Positions 7,701-18,499 of a DNA stretch of 64,000 nucleotides are shown piece by piece (the stretch's first letter is position 1; each line of letters opens with the position of its first letter). The stretch lies in contig JAEWRC010000024.1 in the NCBI GenBank assembly GCA_023460175.1, forward strand, positions 10,516 to 74,515. The letters run 5' to 3'. Made by a program: the position numbers and the translations under genes. This stretch comes from Actinomycetes bacterium. Its GTDB lineage: Bacteria; Actinomycetota; Actinomycetes; Mycobacteriales; Mycobacteriaceae. A model generated the notes under the pieces. That model did not search any database. It was not told the DNA's origin and saw only the letters and a list, made by a program, of their open reading frames with translations.

Positions 7701-10700
7701 ATGGGGTTTGAATACGTGGATAGGACACCTGCGACTCCCGTGGCAGTCATCGGGTTGGGCTGCCGGCTGCCCGGCGGCATCAACTCACCCGACGAGTTGT
7801 GGTCGGCGCTGCTACGCGGAGACGACCTGGTGGTCGAAATCCCCACCGACCGTTGGGATCCCGAGGAGTACTACGATCCGGAACCCGGTGTTGCGGGTCG
7901 CTCGGTGTCCAAGTACGGCGCATTCCTCGACGACGTAGGCGGTTTCGACGCCGAGTTCTTCGGCATCAGCGAACGCGAAGCGGTGGCCATCGATCCGCAG
8001 CACCGTCTGCTGCTCGAAACCGCCTGGGAGGCCGTCGAGCACGGCGGCATCAACCCGACCGCGGTGGCCGGGACCAAAACCGGTGTCTTCATGGGGGTTA
8101 CCCACAACGACTACGCCTACCTGGCCGCCGATACCGGATCGCTGGAGGGCCCCTACGGTTTCACCGGAACCAGCTTCAGTCTCGCCTCGGGCCGGATCGC
8201 CTATGCGCTCGGCGCGCACGGACCCGCCCTGACCGTCGACACCGCATGCTCGTCCGGCCTGACGGCCGTGCACCTGGCGTACCGGAGCCTGCTCGACGGG
8301 GAGAGCGATCTCGCCCTGGCCGGTGGGGTGTCGGTGCTGCTCGAGCCCCGAAAGGCGGCCTCCGGATCGGCGGCCGGAATGCTCTCGCCCACCGGCCGAT
8401 GTCGCGCCTTCGACGTGGCCGCCGACGGGTTCGTCTCGGCCGAGGGCTGCGCGGTGGTGCTGCTCAAGCGACTTGACGACGCGCAGCGCGACGGCGACCG
8501 GATTCTCGCGGTACTTCGCGGCGTGGCGTCCAACCAGGACGGTCGCACCGTCAACATCGCCACTCCCTCGACCGACGCCCAGGTGGGGGTATACCGCGCC
8601 GCGCTGCAGGCTGCCGGTATCGAGGCCGCCACCGTCGGGATGGTCGAGGCGCACGGGACCGGAACACCGGTCGGCGACCCGCTCGAATACGCGAGTGTGG
8701 CCGCCGTCTACGGCACCGAGGGGCCCTGCGCACTGTCCTCGCTCAAGACCAACTTCGGACACACCCAGTCGGCCGCCGGTGCACTGGGCTTCCTCAAGGC
8801 GGTGCTAGCGGTCAACCACGGCGTGGTGCCCCAGAATCTGCATTTCACGGCCCTGCCCGATGAGATGGCCGCCATCGACACCAAAGTCTTTGTGCCGGAG
8901 CAGATGACGCCCTGGCCGCTGAATGGCGGCGTACCCCGTCGGGCCGCGGTCTCGTCCTACGGATTGTCCGGCACCAACGTGCACGCCATCGTCGAGCAAC
9001 CGCCCGCGCCGACGGTTCCCGCGGCGGCGCCCGGCGTGCCCGCCGGCCGGCTGCTGTTCCCGCTGTCTGCGAGTTCGGCCGAGGAACTGGGCCGAACCGC
9101 CGAGCGGCTCGCGCGGTGGCTGGCCGAACGCGGCGACGAACTCGACCCGGCCGACGTCGCCTACACCTTGGCCCGGCGGCGGGGCCACCGCTCGGTGCGC
9201 ACCGGTGTGATCGCCGGCGACCTCGCCGAACTGCAGGCCGCACTGCGTGAACTCGGCACGGCGGAGGTCGGATTGACCCCGGCGGTGGGGCAGGACGACC
9301 GCGGTCCCGTGTGGGTGTTCTCCGGGCAAGGCTCGCAATGGGCGTCGATGGGCACCGAACTGCTGGCCACCGAACCGGAGTTCGCGGCGACCGTGGCGGC
9401 GCTCGAACCGCTGATCGCCGCGGAATCGGGCTTCTCGGTGACCGAGGCGCTCACCGCGACCGAGACGGTGACCGGCATCGACCGGATTCAGCCGACGGTA
9501 TTCGCGGTGCAGGTCGCGCTCGCGGCGGCCATGCGGTCCCGCGGCGTGGTGCCGGGCGCGGTCATCGGCCACTCGATGGGCGAGGTCGCGGCCGCGGTGG
9601 TCGCCGGGGCGCTCTCGCCGGCCGACGGCGTACGGGTGATCTGCCGGCGTTCCAAGTTGATGGCCACGATCGCCGGCGCCGGCGCGATGGCCTCGGTGGA
9701 ACTACCGGCATCCCAGGTGCTTTCGGAACTTGCCGCACGGGGTGTGACCGACGTCAGTCTGGCCGTCGTCGCCTCGCCGGAATCCACGGTGGTCGGCGGC
9801 GCCGCGGAGTCCATTCGCGATCTCGTCGCAGGCTGGGAGGCCCGCGACGTGATGGCGCGGGAGATCGCCGTGGACGTGGCCTCGCATTCGTCCTACGTGG
9901 ACCCGATCCTCGATGATCTCACCGACGCGCTGGCCGACATCACGCCGCTGACGCCGGAGGTGGCCTACTACTCGGCCACCTCCTACGACCCGCGCGATGT
10001 GCCCGAACTCGACAGCTGGTACTGGGCGGACAACCTGCGGCACACCGTACGGTTCGCCGCGGCCGTGCAGGCCGCGCTCGAGGACGGCTACCGCGTCTTC
10101 GCCGAACTCTCGCCGCACCCACTGCTGACCCACGCCGTCGATCAGACCGCGCGCAGTGTCGACGTCCCGCTGGCCATGTTCGCGGCCATGCGTCGCGAAC
10201 AGGCGCTCCCCGACGGCCTGTTGTCCCTGGTCGCTCACATCCACGGTGCCGGTGCGGCAGTCGATTTCGCAGTGCTGTACCCGCCCGGTCGGCTGGTGGA
10301 CGTGCCGCTTCCGACCTGGACGCATCAACCGCTGCTGTTGGACCGTAACGCGGTCGAGGGTCCGGTCCGGGGCGCCTGCAGCATGGCGGTGCACCCGCTG
10401 CTGGGCTCGCACGTGCTGCTGCCGGAGGAACCGGAACGCCACGTCTGGTACGGCGAGGTGGGCACCGAGGCGCAGCCGTGGTTGTCCGACCACCAGGTGC
10501 ACAACGTCGCGGTGCTGCCCGGCGCGGCCTACTGCGAACTGGCGTTGGCCGCGGCCCAGACGGTGCTCGGCGAGGACGCCGAGGTGCGTGACATCGCCTT
10601 CGAACAGATGCTGTTGCTCGACGAACAGGCACCAGTCTCGGCGATCGCGACGGTGGCCTCGCCGGGTGTCGTGGAGTTCTCGGTGGAGACCTACGACGCC

Positions 10701-13700
10701 GGCGAACGCATTCCGCGCGCCTCCGCGACGCTGACCGCGGCCGAGAACGCCGTCGCGCCAGCTCAGTACGACCTGAGCGAACTGCTGGCCGCGCACCCGC
10801 ACCGGGTGGAGGGCGCGGACCTGCGTTCGGCGTTCGACGCCGTCGGTGTACACCACGGGGCCGCCTTCGCCGGCTTGACGGCGGCCTACATCGCCGATGC
10901 CGAGAACCTCGAGGACGCCTCGCAGACGATCATCGCCGAGGTCGCGCTGCCCGGCCCGCTGCGTTCGCAGCAGGGCGGGTACCGCGTGCACCCCGCGCTG
11001 CTCGACGCGTGCTTCCAGGCGGTGCTGGCGCATCCGGTCGCCCAGCACGCCGCGGGCGGCGGGTTGTTGCTCCCGTTGGGTGTCGAGCGATTGCGGGCTC
11101 CGGGTTCGACCCGGCACGCCCGGTACTGCCTGGTCGAGATCACCGGCGCCGACCACGACGGCATCCGCGCCGACCTCCAGATCCTCGACGAGCAGGGTGT
11201 GGTGGTGCTCAGTGCCCACGGCCTGCGCCTGGGCACCGGGATGTCCGTCGAGGGACGCGCCGCGCGCCGCCTCAACGAGCGCCTGCTCGGCATCGACTGG
11301 TCGCCCCGCGAGGTACCCGCCGCACCGACCGGAGACGCCGGCACCTGGTTGGTGATCACCGCGGGCAATCCGCAGGACGCTTACGCCACGGGACTGTCCG
11401 CGGCACTGGCCGGCGCGGGCGCCGAGATCGTGGCCTTCGACTGGCCGGTGGGGACCGACCGCACGGTCGCGGCCGACGCGCTGTCGACGACTCTCGGGGA
11501 TCGGTCCTGCGCCGGCGTGGTCGTCATGACACCCAACGGTCCCGTGCCACAGGAGCATTCGGCCGACCGCGGCCAGCAGTGCGTGCGCCACGTCATGCAC
11601 ATCGCCCAGGCCCTGGTCGGAGCGAGCGACGATCTGCCGCGGCTCTACGTGCTGACCAAGGCCGCCCAGACCGTAACCGACGGCGACACGCCGAACCTGG
11701 CCCACGCCGGTCTACGGGGCCTGGTGCGGGTTCTCGCGATGGAGTATCCGCACAGTCGCGCCACCCAGGTCGACGTCGACGACGCCACCGAGATCGACCT
11801 GGTGGCAGCGCAACTGCTCAGCGGCTCCGCCGAGGACGAAACCGCCTGGCGGGGCGGGCAGTGGTACACGGCACGGCTGACGCCCGCACCGCTGCAGGCC
11901 GACGAGCGGCACACCATCGCGGTGGACAATCGCCAGGGCGGCATGCGCCTGCACGTGCGCAACCCCGGTGACCTCGAGTCGCTGGAGTTCGTCGCGTTCG
12001 ACCGGGTCCCGCCGGGGCCCGGACAGATCGAGGTCGCCATCTCCACGTCGAGCATCAACTTCGCCGACGTCCTCGTGGCGTTCGGGCAGTGTCCTAGCTT
12101 CGAGGGACGGTTGCCCGAACTCGGCACCGACTTCGCCGGTGTCGTCACCGCCGTCGGCCCGGGTGTCACCACCCACCGGGTCGGCGACCACGTCGGCGGC
12201 GTCTCCGGCAACGGCTGCTGGGCGACCTTCGTCACCTGCGACGCCGACCTGGCCGTTCCGCTACCCGACGGCCTGAGCGAGGAGCAGGCGGCCGCGGTCG
12301 CCACGGCCGCCGCCACCGCCTGGTACGGACTCCACGATCTGGCCAAGATCACCGCCGGCGACAAGGTGCTGATCCACTCCGGGACCGGCGGGGTCGGGCA
12401 GGCCGCGATCGCCATCGCCCGCGCCGCGGGGGCCACCATCTACGCCACCGCCGGCAGCGAGAAGCGCCGACAGTTGCTGCGGGACTGGGGGATCGACAAC
12501 GTCTACGACTCACGCAGCGTGTCGTTCACCGAGGAGATCCGGCGCGATACCGACGGCTACGGCGTCGACATCGTGCTGAACTCGGTCACCGGTCCGTTGC
12601 AGCGGGCCGGGCTGGAACTGCTGAGCTTCAACGGACGCTTCGTCGAGATCGGCAAGCGGGATATCTACGGCGACACCCGCGTCGGCCTGTTCCCGTTCCG
12701 GCGGAACCTGACGTTCTACGCCGTTGACCTGGCGCTGATGTCGGTCACCCATCCGGCGGTCATGCGCGATCTGCTGAAGAAGGTCTTCGCGCTGACGGCC
12801 GAGGGGTATCTGCCGATGCCGCGCAGTACCCACTATCCGCTGGCCGATGCGGCAAGCGCGATCCGGGCGATGGGCGGCGCGCAGCACACCGGCAAGCTGC
12901 TGCTGGACATTCCGCGCGGTGGTCAGTTCCAGGCGGTGGTGGACCCGGCCGACGTTCCGGTGTTCCGGACCGACGGCGCCTACGTCATCACCGGCGGACT
13001 CGGTGGGTTGGGATTGTTCCTCGCGGAGAAGATGACCGAGGCAGGTTGCGGCCGCATCGTATTGACCTCCCGCAGTCAGCCCAGCGTCAAGGCGCAGGAG
13101 ACCATCGAACTGATCCGCGCCGCCGGCGGCGACATCGTGGTGGAGTGCGGCGATATCACCGATCCGCAGGCAGTCACCCGGATGGTCACCGCCGCAACCG
13201 GCACCGGTCTGCCGCTGCGCGGCGTCCTGCACGCGGCCGCGGTGGTCGAGGACGCGACGCTGACCAACATCACCGATGACCTGCTCGGCCGGGATTGGAC
13301 ACCCAAGACCGAGGGCGCGTGGAATCTGCACGCGGCCACCGCATCCCAGCCGCTGGACTGGTTCTGCGTGTTCTCCTCGGCCGCCGCGCTGGTCGGATCC
13401 CCGGGGCAGGGCGCCTACGCCGCGGCGAACAGCTGGGTCGACGCGTTCGTGCATTGGCGTCGGGCCCAGGGCCTGCCGGCGTCCGCCATCGCGTGGGGTG
13501 CCTGGGCGGAGATCGGCCGCGGCACCGCGATGGCCGACGGCGATGCGTCGATCGAACCGGACGAGGGCGCCTACGCGTTCGCCGAGATCCTGCGCTACAA
13601 CCGCGCTTACAGCGGCTATGCGCCCATCATGGGTGCCCCGTGGCTGACGGCCTTCGCCCAACGCACGCCGTTCGCCGAGCTGTTCAAGGCCGCGAGCCGC

Positions 13701-14000
13701 GGCGGCAGCGAGCAGAGCCGGCTGCGCACCGAACTCAACGCGATGCCGCGCGAGGAGTGGCCCACCCACCTGCGGCGGGTGATCTCCGAACAGGTCAGCC
13801 TGCTGCTGCGCCGCTCGGTGGACCCCGACCGGCCGCTGCCCGAATACGGACTGGACTCCCTGGGCAACCTGGAGTTGCGCACGCGCATCGAGGCCGAGAC
13901 CGGAGTCCGGATAAATTCGATGGCCATCACCACCATCCGCGGGTTGGCCGACCACCTGTGCGACAAGCTCGCACCGCAGGAAACCGCGTCCGTGGGATGA
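7701..14000 (+). CDS. pks2: Pks2-like methyl-branched (mycocerosic-acid-synthase type) polyketide synthase
   Basis: This iterative type I polyketide synthase of 2099 residues has KS-AT-DH-ER-KR-ACP order. KS: Cys183 (DTACSSG), His318 and His354. AT: Ser625 (GHSMGE) and VASH at 726-729, the variant found in methylmalonyl-using MAS enzymes. DH: His931 and Asp1102. ER: GTGGVGQ at 1561-1567. KR: TGGLGGLG from 1764 and Tyr1906. ACP: Ser2053 in GLDSLGNL. Full reduction plus a methylmalonyl AT means it builds saturated multi-methyl acids of the phthioceranic type. Long blocks agree with my recollection of M. tuberculosis Pks2 (Rv3825c). Pks5 and Pks3/4 are close relatives, so the assignment rests partly on the locus. 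The ATG at 7701 gives the usual N-terminus; GTG 7716 is an alternative. papA1 starts 12 bases after the stop. Confidence 0.88.
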   Translation: MGFEYVDRTPATPVAVIGLGCRLPGGINSPDELWSALLRGDDLVVEIPTDRWDPEEYYDPEPGVAGRSVSKYGAFLDDVGGFDAEFFGISEREAVAIDPQHRLLLETAWEAVEHGGINPTAVAGTKTGVFMGVTHNDYAYLAADTGSLEGPYGFTGTSFSLASGRIAYALGAHGPALTVDTACSSGLTAVHLAYRSLLDGESDLALAGGVSVLLEPRKAASGSAAGMLSPTGRCRAFDVAADGFVSAEGCAVVLLKRLDDAQRDGDRILAVLRGVASNQDGRTVNIATPSTDAQVGVYRAALQAAGIEAATVGMVEAHGTGTPVGDPLEYASVAAVYGTEGPCALSSLKTNFGHTQSAAGALGFLKAVLAVNHGVVPQNLHFTALPDEMAAIDTKVFVPEQMTPWPLNGGVPRRAAVSSYGLSGTNVHAIVEQPPAPTVPAAAPGVPAGRLLFPLSASSAEELGRTAERLARWLAERGDELDPADVAYTLARRRGHRSVRTGVIAGDLAELQAALRELGTAEVGLTPAVGQDDRGPVWVFSGQGSQWASMGTELLATEPEFAATVAALEPLIAAESGFSVTEALTATETVTGIDRIQPTVFAVQVALAAAMRSRGVVPGAVIGHSMGEVAAAVVAGALSPADGVRVICRRSKLMATIAGAGAMASVELPASQVLSELAARGVTDVSLAVVASPESTVVGGAAESIRDLVAGWEARDVMAREIAVDVASHSSYVDPILDDLTDALADITPLTPEVAYYSATSYDPRDVPELDSWYWADNLRHTVRFAAAVQAALEDGYRVFAELSPHPLLTHAVDQTARSVDVPLAMFAAMRREQALPDGLLSLVAHIHGAGAAVDFAVLYPPGRLVDVPLPTWTHQPLLLDRNAVEGPVRGACSMAVHPLLGSHVLLPEEPERHVWYGEVGTEAQPWLSDHQVHNVAVLPGAAYCELALAAAQTVLGEDAEVRDIAFEQMLLLDEQAPVSAIATVASPGVVEFSVETYDAGERIPRASATLTAAENAVAPAQYDLSELLAAHPHRVEGADLRSAFDAVGVHHGAAFAGLTAAYIADAENLEDASQTIIAEVALPGPLRSQQGGYRVHPALLDACFQAVLAHPVAQHAAGGGLLLPLGVERLRAPGSTRHARYCLVEITGADHDGIRADLQILDEQGVVVLSAHGLRLGTGMSVEGRAARRLNERLLGIDWSPREVPAAPTGDAGTWLVITAGNPQDAYATGLSAALAGAGAEIVAFDWPVGTDRTVAADALSTTLGDRSCAGVVVMTPNGPVPQEHSADRGQQCVRHVMHIAQALVGASDDLPRLYVLTKAAQTVTDGDTPNLAHAGLRGLVRVLAMEYPHSRATQVDVDDATEIDLVAAQLLSGSAEDETAWRGGQWYTARLTPAPLQADERHTIAVDNRQGGMRLHVRNPGDLESLEFVAFDRVPPGPGQIEVAISTSSINFADVLVAFGQCPSFEGRLPELGTDFAGVVTAVGPGVTTHRVGDHVGGVSGNGCWATFVTCDADLAVPLPDGLSEEQAAAVATAAATAWYGLHDLAKITAGDKVLIHSGTGGVGQAAIAIARAAGATIYATAGSEKRRQLLRDWGIDNVYDSRSVSFTEEIRRDTDGYGVDIVLNSVTGPLQRAGLELLSFNGRFVEIGKRDIYGDTRVGLFPFRRNLTFYAVDLALMSVTHPAVMRDLLKKVFALTAEGYLPMPRSTHYPLADAASAIRAMGGAQHTGKLLLDIPRGGQFQAVVDPADVPVFRTDGAYVITGGLGGLGLFLAEKMTEAGCGRIVLTSRSQPSVKAQETIELIRAAGGDIVVECGDITDPQAVTRMVTAATGTGLPLRGVLHAAAVVEDATLTNITDDLLGRDWTPKTEGAWNLHAATASQPLDWFCVFSSAAALVGSPGQGAYAAANSWVDAFVHWRRAQGLPASAIAWGAWAEIGRGTAMADGDASIEPDEGAYAFAEILRYNRAYSGYAPIMGAPWLTAFAQRTPFAELFKAASRGGSEQSRLRTELNAMPREEWPTHLRRVISEQVSLLLRRSVDPDRPLPEYGLDSLGNLELRTRIEAETGVRINSMAITTIRGLADHLCDKLAPQETASVG

Positions 14001-14012
14001 CAGGAGGAACGG

Positions 14013-15455
14013 TTGTTACTGGGTCCCATTGAGATCGCGTCCATCGAGGAGTGGAACCCGCAGCCCGGCTCGCTGGTCACGTGGCAACCGGCGGCGGCAA
14101 CGCTGACCGAAGCGCAGGCCGCACCGCCAAGCCCGGTGCCGGCCAGCTACATTCAGGCCCGGCATCTGCGCAGCTTCGTCGATCAGGCGGCGCGCGGCGT
14201 AGACCATTCCCGGTTGTTCATCGCCGCCTGCGTCTTGCCCGGCCGCTGTGACATCCGCGCCATGACGTACGTGATCAACAATCACCTGCGCCGGCACAGC
14301 ACCTACCGGAGCTGGTTCGAGTACCGCGGTGCCGGGGACATCGTGCGGCACACCATGCCGGAGACTGCCGACATCACCTTCGCCCCGGCCCGGCACGGTG
14401 AACAGACCCCGGAACAGCTGCGCGCGCGGGTGATCGACACCCCGGATTCGCTGCAGTGGGACTGTTTTCGGTTCGGGGTGATCCAGTCCGCCGAGAGCTT
14501 CACCTTCTGGGCGAGCATCGACCATCTGCATGTGGACGGGCAGTTCGTCGGTGTCGGTCTGATGGAGTTCCAGCTGATGTACAGCGCGCTGATATCGGGT
14601 GCGCCCCCGGTGCAGCTGCCCGACGCCGGCCAGTACGAGCAGTACTGCCTGAGCCAGCGTGAGTTCACCTCCGCGCTGAGCCTCGACACCGACGAGGTCC
14701 GAGTCTGGATCGACTTCGCCGAACGCAATGACGGCTCGTTCCCGCGGTTCCCGCTGCAGGTCGAGGACCAGAGGACCTCCAGTACCGGCGATCTCATCAC
14801 CGTGCGGTTGATGGACGAGGAGCAGACGCAGCGCTTCGAGGAGATCTGTGTGGCGGCCGGGGCCCGGTTCATCGGCGGCCTGATCGCCTGCGCCGGCCAC
14901 GCATTGCACGACCTGACCGGCCTGGACACTTATCACAGCCTGACTCCCATCGACACCCGGTCCGGTCCGGCGGAGCTAACCACGCAGGGCTGGTTCACCG
15001 GGTTGATCCCGCTCACTGTGCCGGTGGCGGGGACGTCGTTCGCCGACAGTGCCCGGGCCGCCCAACGGTGTTTCGACGCCGGCAAACCGATGGCCAACGT
15101 CCCGTTCGAGCGGGTCGTCGAACTTGCCCCATGGCTGACCCCGCCGCGGCCGCTGTTCCCGATGCTCAACTTCTTCGACGCCAGTTCAGGGCCGTTGGCG
15201 CCGCTGCTGACCAGTTTGATGGACGGCGTGCAGATCGCCACCCTGAGCGACGGTCGGGTCACCTACCCGTTGAGCACCCTGGTGGGACGGTTCGGTGAGA
15301 CGGTCGCCACCGTGGTGTTCCCGAAGAACCCGGTGGCCCGAGAATCCGTGCAGCGCTACGTCGCCGCCCTGAAGTCGGTGTGCGACCGCATCACTGATCC
15401 CGCGGCATCGCCGCGGGCGCCGACGAGGGTTCCGCAAGCCGTCGGGCAGGAGTGA
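14013..15455 (+). CDS. papA1: PapA1-like polyketide-associated acyltransferase
   Basis: This 480-residue acyltransferase has the condensation-domain fold. The active-site motif is DHLHVDG, with catalytic His171 and structural Asp175-Gly176 (canonical HxxxDG). In SL-1 synthesis PapA1 moves the (hydroxy)phthioceranoyl chain made by Pks2 onto the PapA2 product. The start is a TTG with a perfect AGGAGG (14002-14007) five bases upstream, and the resulting N-terminus (LLGPIEIASIEEWNPQPG) aligns with remembered M. tuberculosis PapA1 (MRIGPVELSAVKDWDPAPG). It follows pks2 by 12 bases and overlaps mmpL8 by four, so the three are an operon. Distinguishing PapA1 from PapA3 (diacyl/polyacyltrehalose) by eye is uncertain; the neighbourhood favours PapA1. 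Confidence 0.86.
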   Translation: MLLGPIEIASIEEWNPQPGSLVTWQPAAATLTEAQAAPPSPVPASYIQARHLRSFVDQAARGVDHSRLFIAACVLPGRCDIRAMTYVINNHLRRHSTYRSWFEYRGAGDIVRHTMPETADITFAPARHGEQTPEQLRARVIDTPDSLQWDCFRFGVIQSAESFTFWASIDHLHVDGQFVGVGLMEFQLMYSALISGAPPVQLPDAGQYEQYCLSQREFTSALSLDTDEVRVWIDFAERNDGSFPRFPLQVEDQRTSSTGDLITVRLMDEEQTQRFEEICVAAGARFIGGLIACAGHALHDLTGLDTYHSLTPIDTRSGPAELTTQGWFTGLIPLTVPVAGTSFADSARAAQRCFDAGKPMANVPFERVVELAPWLTPPRPLFPMLNFFDASSGPLAPLLTSLMDGVQIATLSDGRVTYPLSTLVGRFGETVATVVFPKNPVARESVQRYVAALKSVCDRITDPAASPRAPTRVPQAVGQE

Positions 15456-18400
15456 CGGCGGACCCGACACCCGACGCGGCAACCCTCACCGACGAGGCTG
15501 CCGAGACCACGGGCGTCTTCGGCATGATCGGGAGGTTCGCGGTCCGCTGGCCGTGGGCGCTCATCGGGCTGTGGGTGACGCTCGCGGTCGTGCTGCCGCT
15601 GAGTATGCCGACGCTCAAGCAGATGGCCGAGGAACATCCCGTGGCCATCCTGCCCGCCGACTCGCCGGCCATGGCCGCGAGCACGGCCATGCTGAATGCC
15701 TTCCAGCAGTCCGGCACCGACAGCTTCGTCGTGGTGGTGCTCGTCAACGACGAGGGCCTGGGACGCGCCGACGAGCAGACCTACCGAACACTCGTGGAAA
15801 CCATCCGCGAGCAGGAACCCGATGATGCGACGCTGCAGGACTTCCTGAGCGCGCCGGCCCTGCGGGAGGCGATGAGCAGCCAGGACGGTCAGGCGTGGCT
15901 GTTGCCGATCAACCTCGAGGGCGGACTGGGCACCCCGCGCTCGAAAGAAGCGTTCGCGCGGGTCGCCGACATCGTCGAGCAGACCGTCGAGGGGTCCACG
16001 CTGACGGCGTATCTCACCGGCCCCGCGGCCACCGTCGCCGACCTCAACGTGGTCGGGGAACGCGACCTGTTCGTGATCGAGGCGGCGATCACCGTCCTGG
16101 TCCTGTTGATCCTGCTGCTCATCTACCGCAATCCCGTGACGATGTTCCTGCCGCTGATCTCGATCGGTCTGGCGGTCGTGGTCGCGCAACCCGCCGTGGC
16201 CGGTGCCGCACAACTGGGCCTCGGGATCGCCAACCAGACCATCGTCTTCATGAGCGGCATGATGGTGGGCGCAGGCACCGATTACGCGGTATTCCTGATC
16301 AGCCGCTACCACGACTTCCTCAGGGCCGGCTACGGTTCCGATACCGCCCTGCAGATGGCGCTGTCCTCGATCGGGAAGGTGATCGCGGCGTCGGCCGCGA
16401 CGGTCGCCGTGACGTTCCTCGGGATGTCCTTCACCAGCCTCGGACTGTTCGCCTCGGTGGGCCCGGCGCTGGCGATCGCGATCGTGATCGCCTTCCTGGG
16501 TGCGGTGACGCTGCTGCCGGCGATCATCGTGTTGGTCGGGCGCCGCGGTTGGATCAGCCCGCGCAAGGATCTGACCACCCGGTTCTGGCGGCGCTCGGGG
16601 ATCCGCATCGTCCGGCGCCCCCGCGCGCACCTGCTGGCCAGCCTGCTGGTGCTGGCCATCCTGGCGGGCGCCATGACGTTCGCCACCTACAACTACGACG
16701 ACCGCAAGGCGCTGCCGGCGGCGGCGCAGAGTTCCCTGGGGTATGCCGCGCTGGAGCAACACTTTCCGCTCAACTCGGTGATTCCCGAGTACCTGGTGAT
16801 CCAGTCGCCGCACGATCTGCGGTCCCCGCAGGCCCTGGCCGACCTCGAACAGATGGCGCAGCGCATCAGCCAGGTGCCGGGGATCGCGATGGTGCGCGGC
16901 ATCACTCGGCCCACGGGCGCGCCACTGGAGCAGGCCAAGGTGGCCTATCAGGCCGGCGAGGTGGGCAAGCAACTCGGCGAGGGATCCGCAGAAATCGACC
17001 GGAACTCGCGGGATCTGGGCAAGCTCCGCTCGGGGGCGGACGAACTCGCCGACAGCCTCGGTGACGTCCGCGGCGAGATCACCACCGCGATCACCAAGGC
17101 GCGCAACCTGGTCGGGGTGCTCTCGAACGTGCAGACCGTCGTCGGCGGTAACGAGACCCTGCGAAACATCGACAACGCGACGCGGCTCATCGGGGACATG
17201 CGGTCGCTGGGGGAGGCCATCGGGCTGAACCTGACCAACATGAAGAACAGCTTCGACTGGATCGTCCCGGTACTCGGCGCGCTGAATGCCAGCCCCATCT
17301 GCGATCTCGACCCGGGGTGCGCCAACGCCCGAATTCAGTTGGCCCGCCTGGACCGCGCCAGCAAGGACGGCACCTTCGACCGGTTGGCGGACCTGGCCCG
17401 GCAGTTGCGCGACACCGAGGCGACCCAGACCCTGGCGAAGACCACGACGAATCTACGACGCGCGGTCGAACTGGCCGGCGGCGCGCTGCGTTCCCTCGGT
17501 GCCGACAACCCCAGCGGTCTGCAGGCTCGCCTGAACGGCTTTCAACAGGGCGCCGACACCCTGGCCGACGCCAGCCGTCAGGTGGCCGACGGCGTCGAAC
17601 TGCTGGTGGACGAAACCCTGGAAATGAGCAGCGGACTCGCCCAGGCATCCCAGTTCCTGCTGGCCCTCGAGCAGGACGCGACGACGCCGGCGATGGCCGG
17701 CTTCTATGTGCCGCCGGAGAGCTTCGGTATCGATGAATTCAAGAAGGCCGCGAAGCTGTTCATCTCCCCGGATGGTCACGCGGTTCGGTACCTGGTGCAG
17801 ACCGACCTCAATCCGTTCAGCACCGAGGCCATGGACCAGGTCAATGACATCGTCCGGACCGCCCAGGGTGCACAACCGAATACGACGCTGGCCGAGGCCT
17901 CCGTCTCGGTGGTGGGTTACCCGGTGGTACTGCGGGACACCCGCGACTACTACAACAGCGATATCCGGTTGATCGTGCTGGTAACGATCCTGGTGGTGCT
18001 GATGATCCTGGTGGTGCTGTTGCGGGCCATCGTTGCGCCGATCTACCTGATCCTGTCTGTCGTGCTGTCCTACCTGTCCGCCCTTGGCATCGGCGCCATC
18101 GTGTTCCAGTTCCTGCTGGGCCAGGAAATGCACTGGAGCGTACCGGGATTGACGTTCATCATCCTGGTCGCGGTGGGCGCCGACTACAACATGCTGCTGA
18201 TCTCCCGGATCAGGGAGGAATCCGGGGTCGGGTTGCGGCTGGGCGTGATCCGCACCGTGGGCTCGACCGGCGGCGTGATCACCGCGGCCGGTCTGATCTT
18301 CGCGGCCACCATGTTCGGGCTGCTGTTCAGCAGCATCAGCACCATGGTGCAATCCGGCTTCGTCGTCGGCGTCGGTCTACTGCTGGATACGTTCGTGGTA

Positions 18401-18484
18401 CGCACGATCACGGTGCCGGCGGCGGCCACCCTGATCGGTAAGGCCAACTGGTGGCCGTCGCGGCAGAAGCCGACCGCTCGGTGA
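15452..18484 (+). CDS. mmpL8: MmpL8-like RND lipid exporter
   Basis: This 1010-residue protein of the MmpL subgroup of RND transporters would export the finished or nearly finished lipid. Two halves each begin with one helix (the first near residues 30-50) followed by a large periplasmic loop and five helices. The proton-relay Asp-Tyr pairs are at D277-Y278 (GAGTDYAVFLISRY) and D911-Y912 (VGADYNMLLISRI). The second periplasmic loop is extended (about residues 420-820) with heptad-like coiled-coil stretches, as in MmpL8 and MmpL10. The GTG start overlaps the papA1 stop as GTGA, and CAGGAG lies just upstream, implying translational coupling. In the SL-1 locus MmpL8 occupies exactly this place. 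It is somewhat shorter than M. tuberculosis MmpL8. Confidence 0.88.
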   Translation: MTADPTPDAATLTDEAAETTGVFGMIGRFAVRWPWALIGLWVTLAVVLPLSMPTLKQMAEEHPVAILPADSPAMAASTAMLNAFQQSGTDSFVVVVLVNDEGLGRADEQTYRTLVETIREQEPDDATLQDFLSAPALREAMSSQDGQAWLLPINLEGGLGTPRSKEAFARVADIVEQTVEGSTLTAYLTGPAATVADLNVVGERDLFVIEAAITVLVLLILLLIYRNPVTMFLPLISIGLAVVVAQPAVAGAAQLGLGIANQTIVFMSGMMVGAGTDYAVFLISRYHDFLRAGYGSDTALQMALSSIGKVIAASAATVAVTFLGMSFTSLGLFASVGPALAIAIVIAFLGAVTLLPAIIVLVGRRGWISPRKDLTTRFWRRSGIRIVRRPRAHLLASLLVLAILAGAMTFATYNYDDRKALPAAAQSSLGYAALEQHFPLNSVIPEYLVIQSPHDLRSPQALADLEQMAQRISQVPGIAMVRGITRPTGAPLEQAKVAYQAGEVGKQLGEGSAEIDRNSRDLGKLRSGADELADSLGDVRGEITTAITKARNLVGVLSNVQTVVGGNETLRNIDNATRLIGDMRSLGEAIGLNLTNMKNSFDWIVPVLGALNASPICDLDPGCANARIQLARLDRASKDGTFDRLADLARQLRDTEATQTLAKTTTNLRRAVELAGGALRSLGADNPSGLQARLNGFQQGADTLADASRQVADGVELLVDETLEMSSGLAQASQFLLALEQDATTPAMAGFYVPPESFGIDEFKKAAKLFISPDGHAVRYLVQTDLNPFSTEAMDQVNDIVRTAQGAQPNTTLAEASVSVVGYPVVLRDTRDYYNSDIRLIVLVTILVVLMILVVLLRAIVAPIYLILSVVLSYLSALGIGAIVFQFLLGQEMHWSVPGLTFIILVAVGADYNMLLISRIREESGVGLRLGVIRTVGSTGGVITAAGLIFAATMFGLLFSSISTMVQSGFVVGVGLLLDTFVVRTITVPAAATLIGKANWWPSRQKPTAR

Positions 18485-18499
18485 CCGGGCAAACCCGAA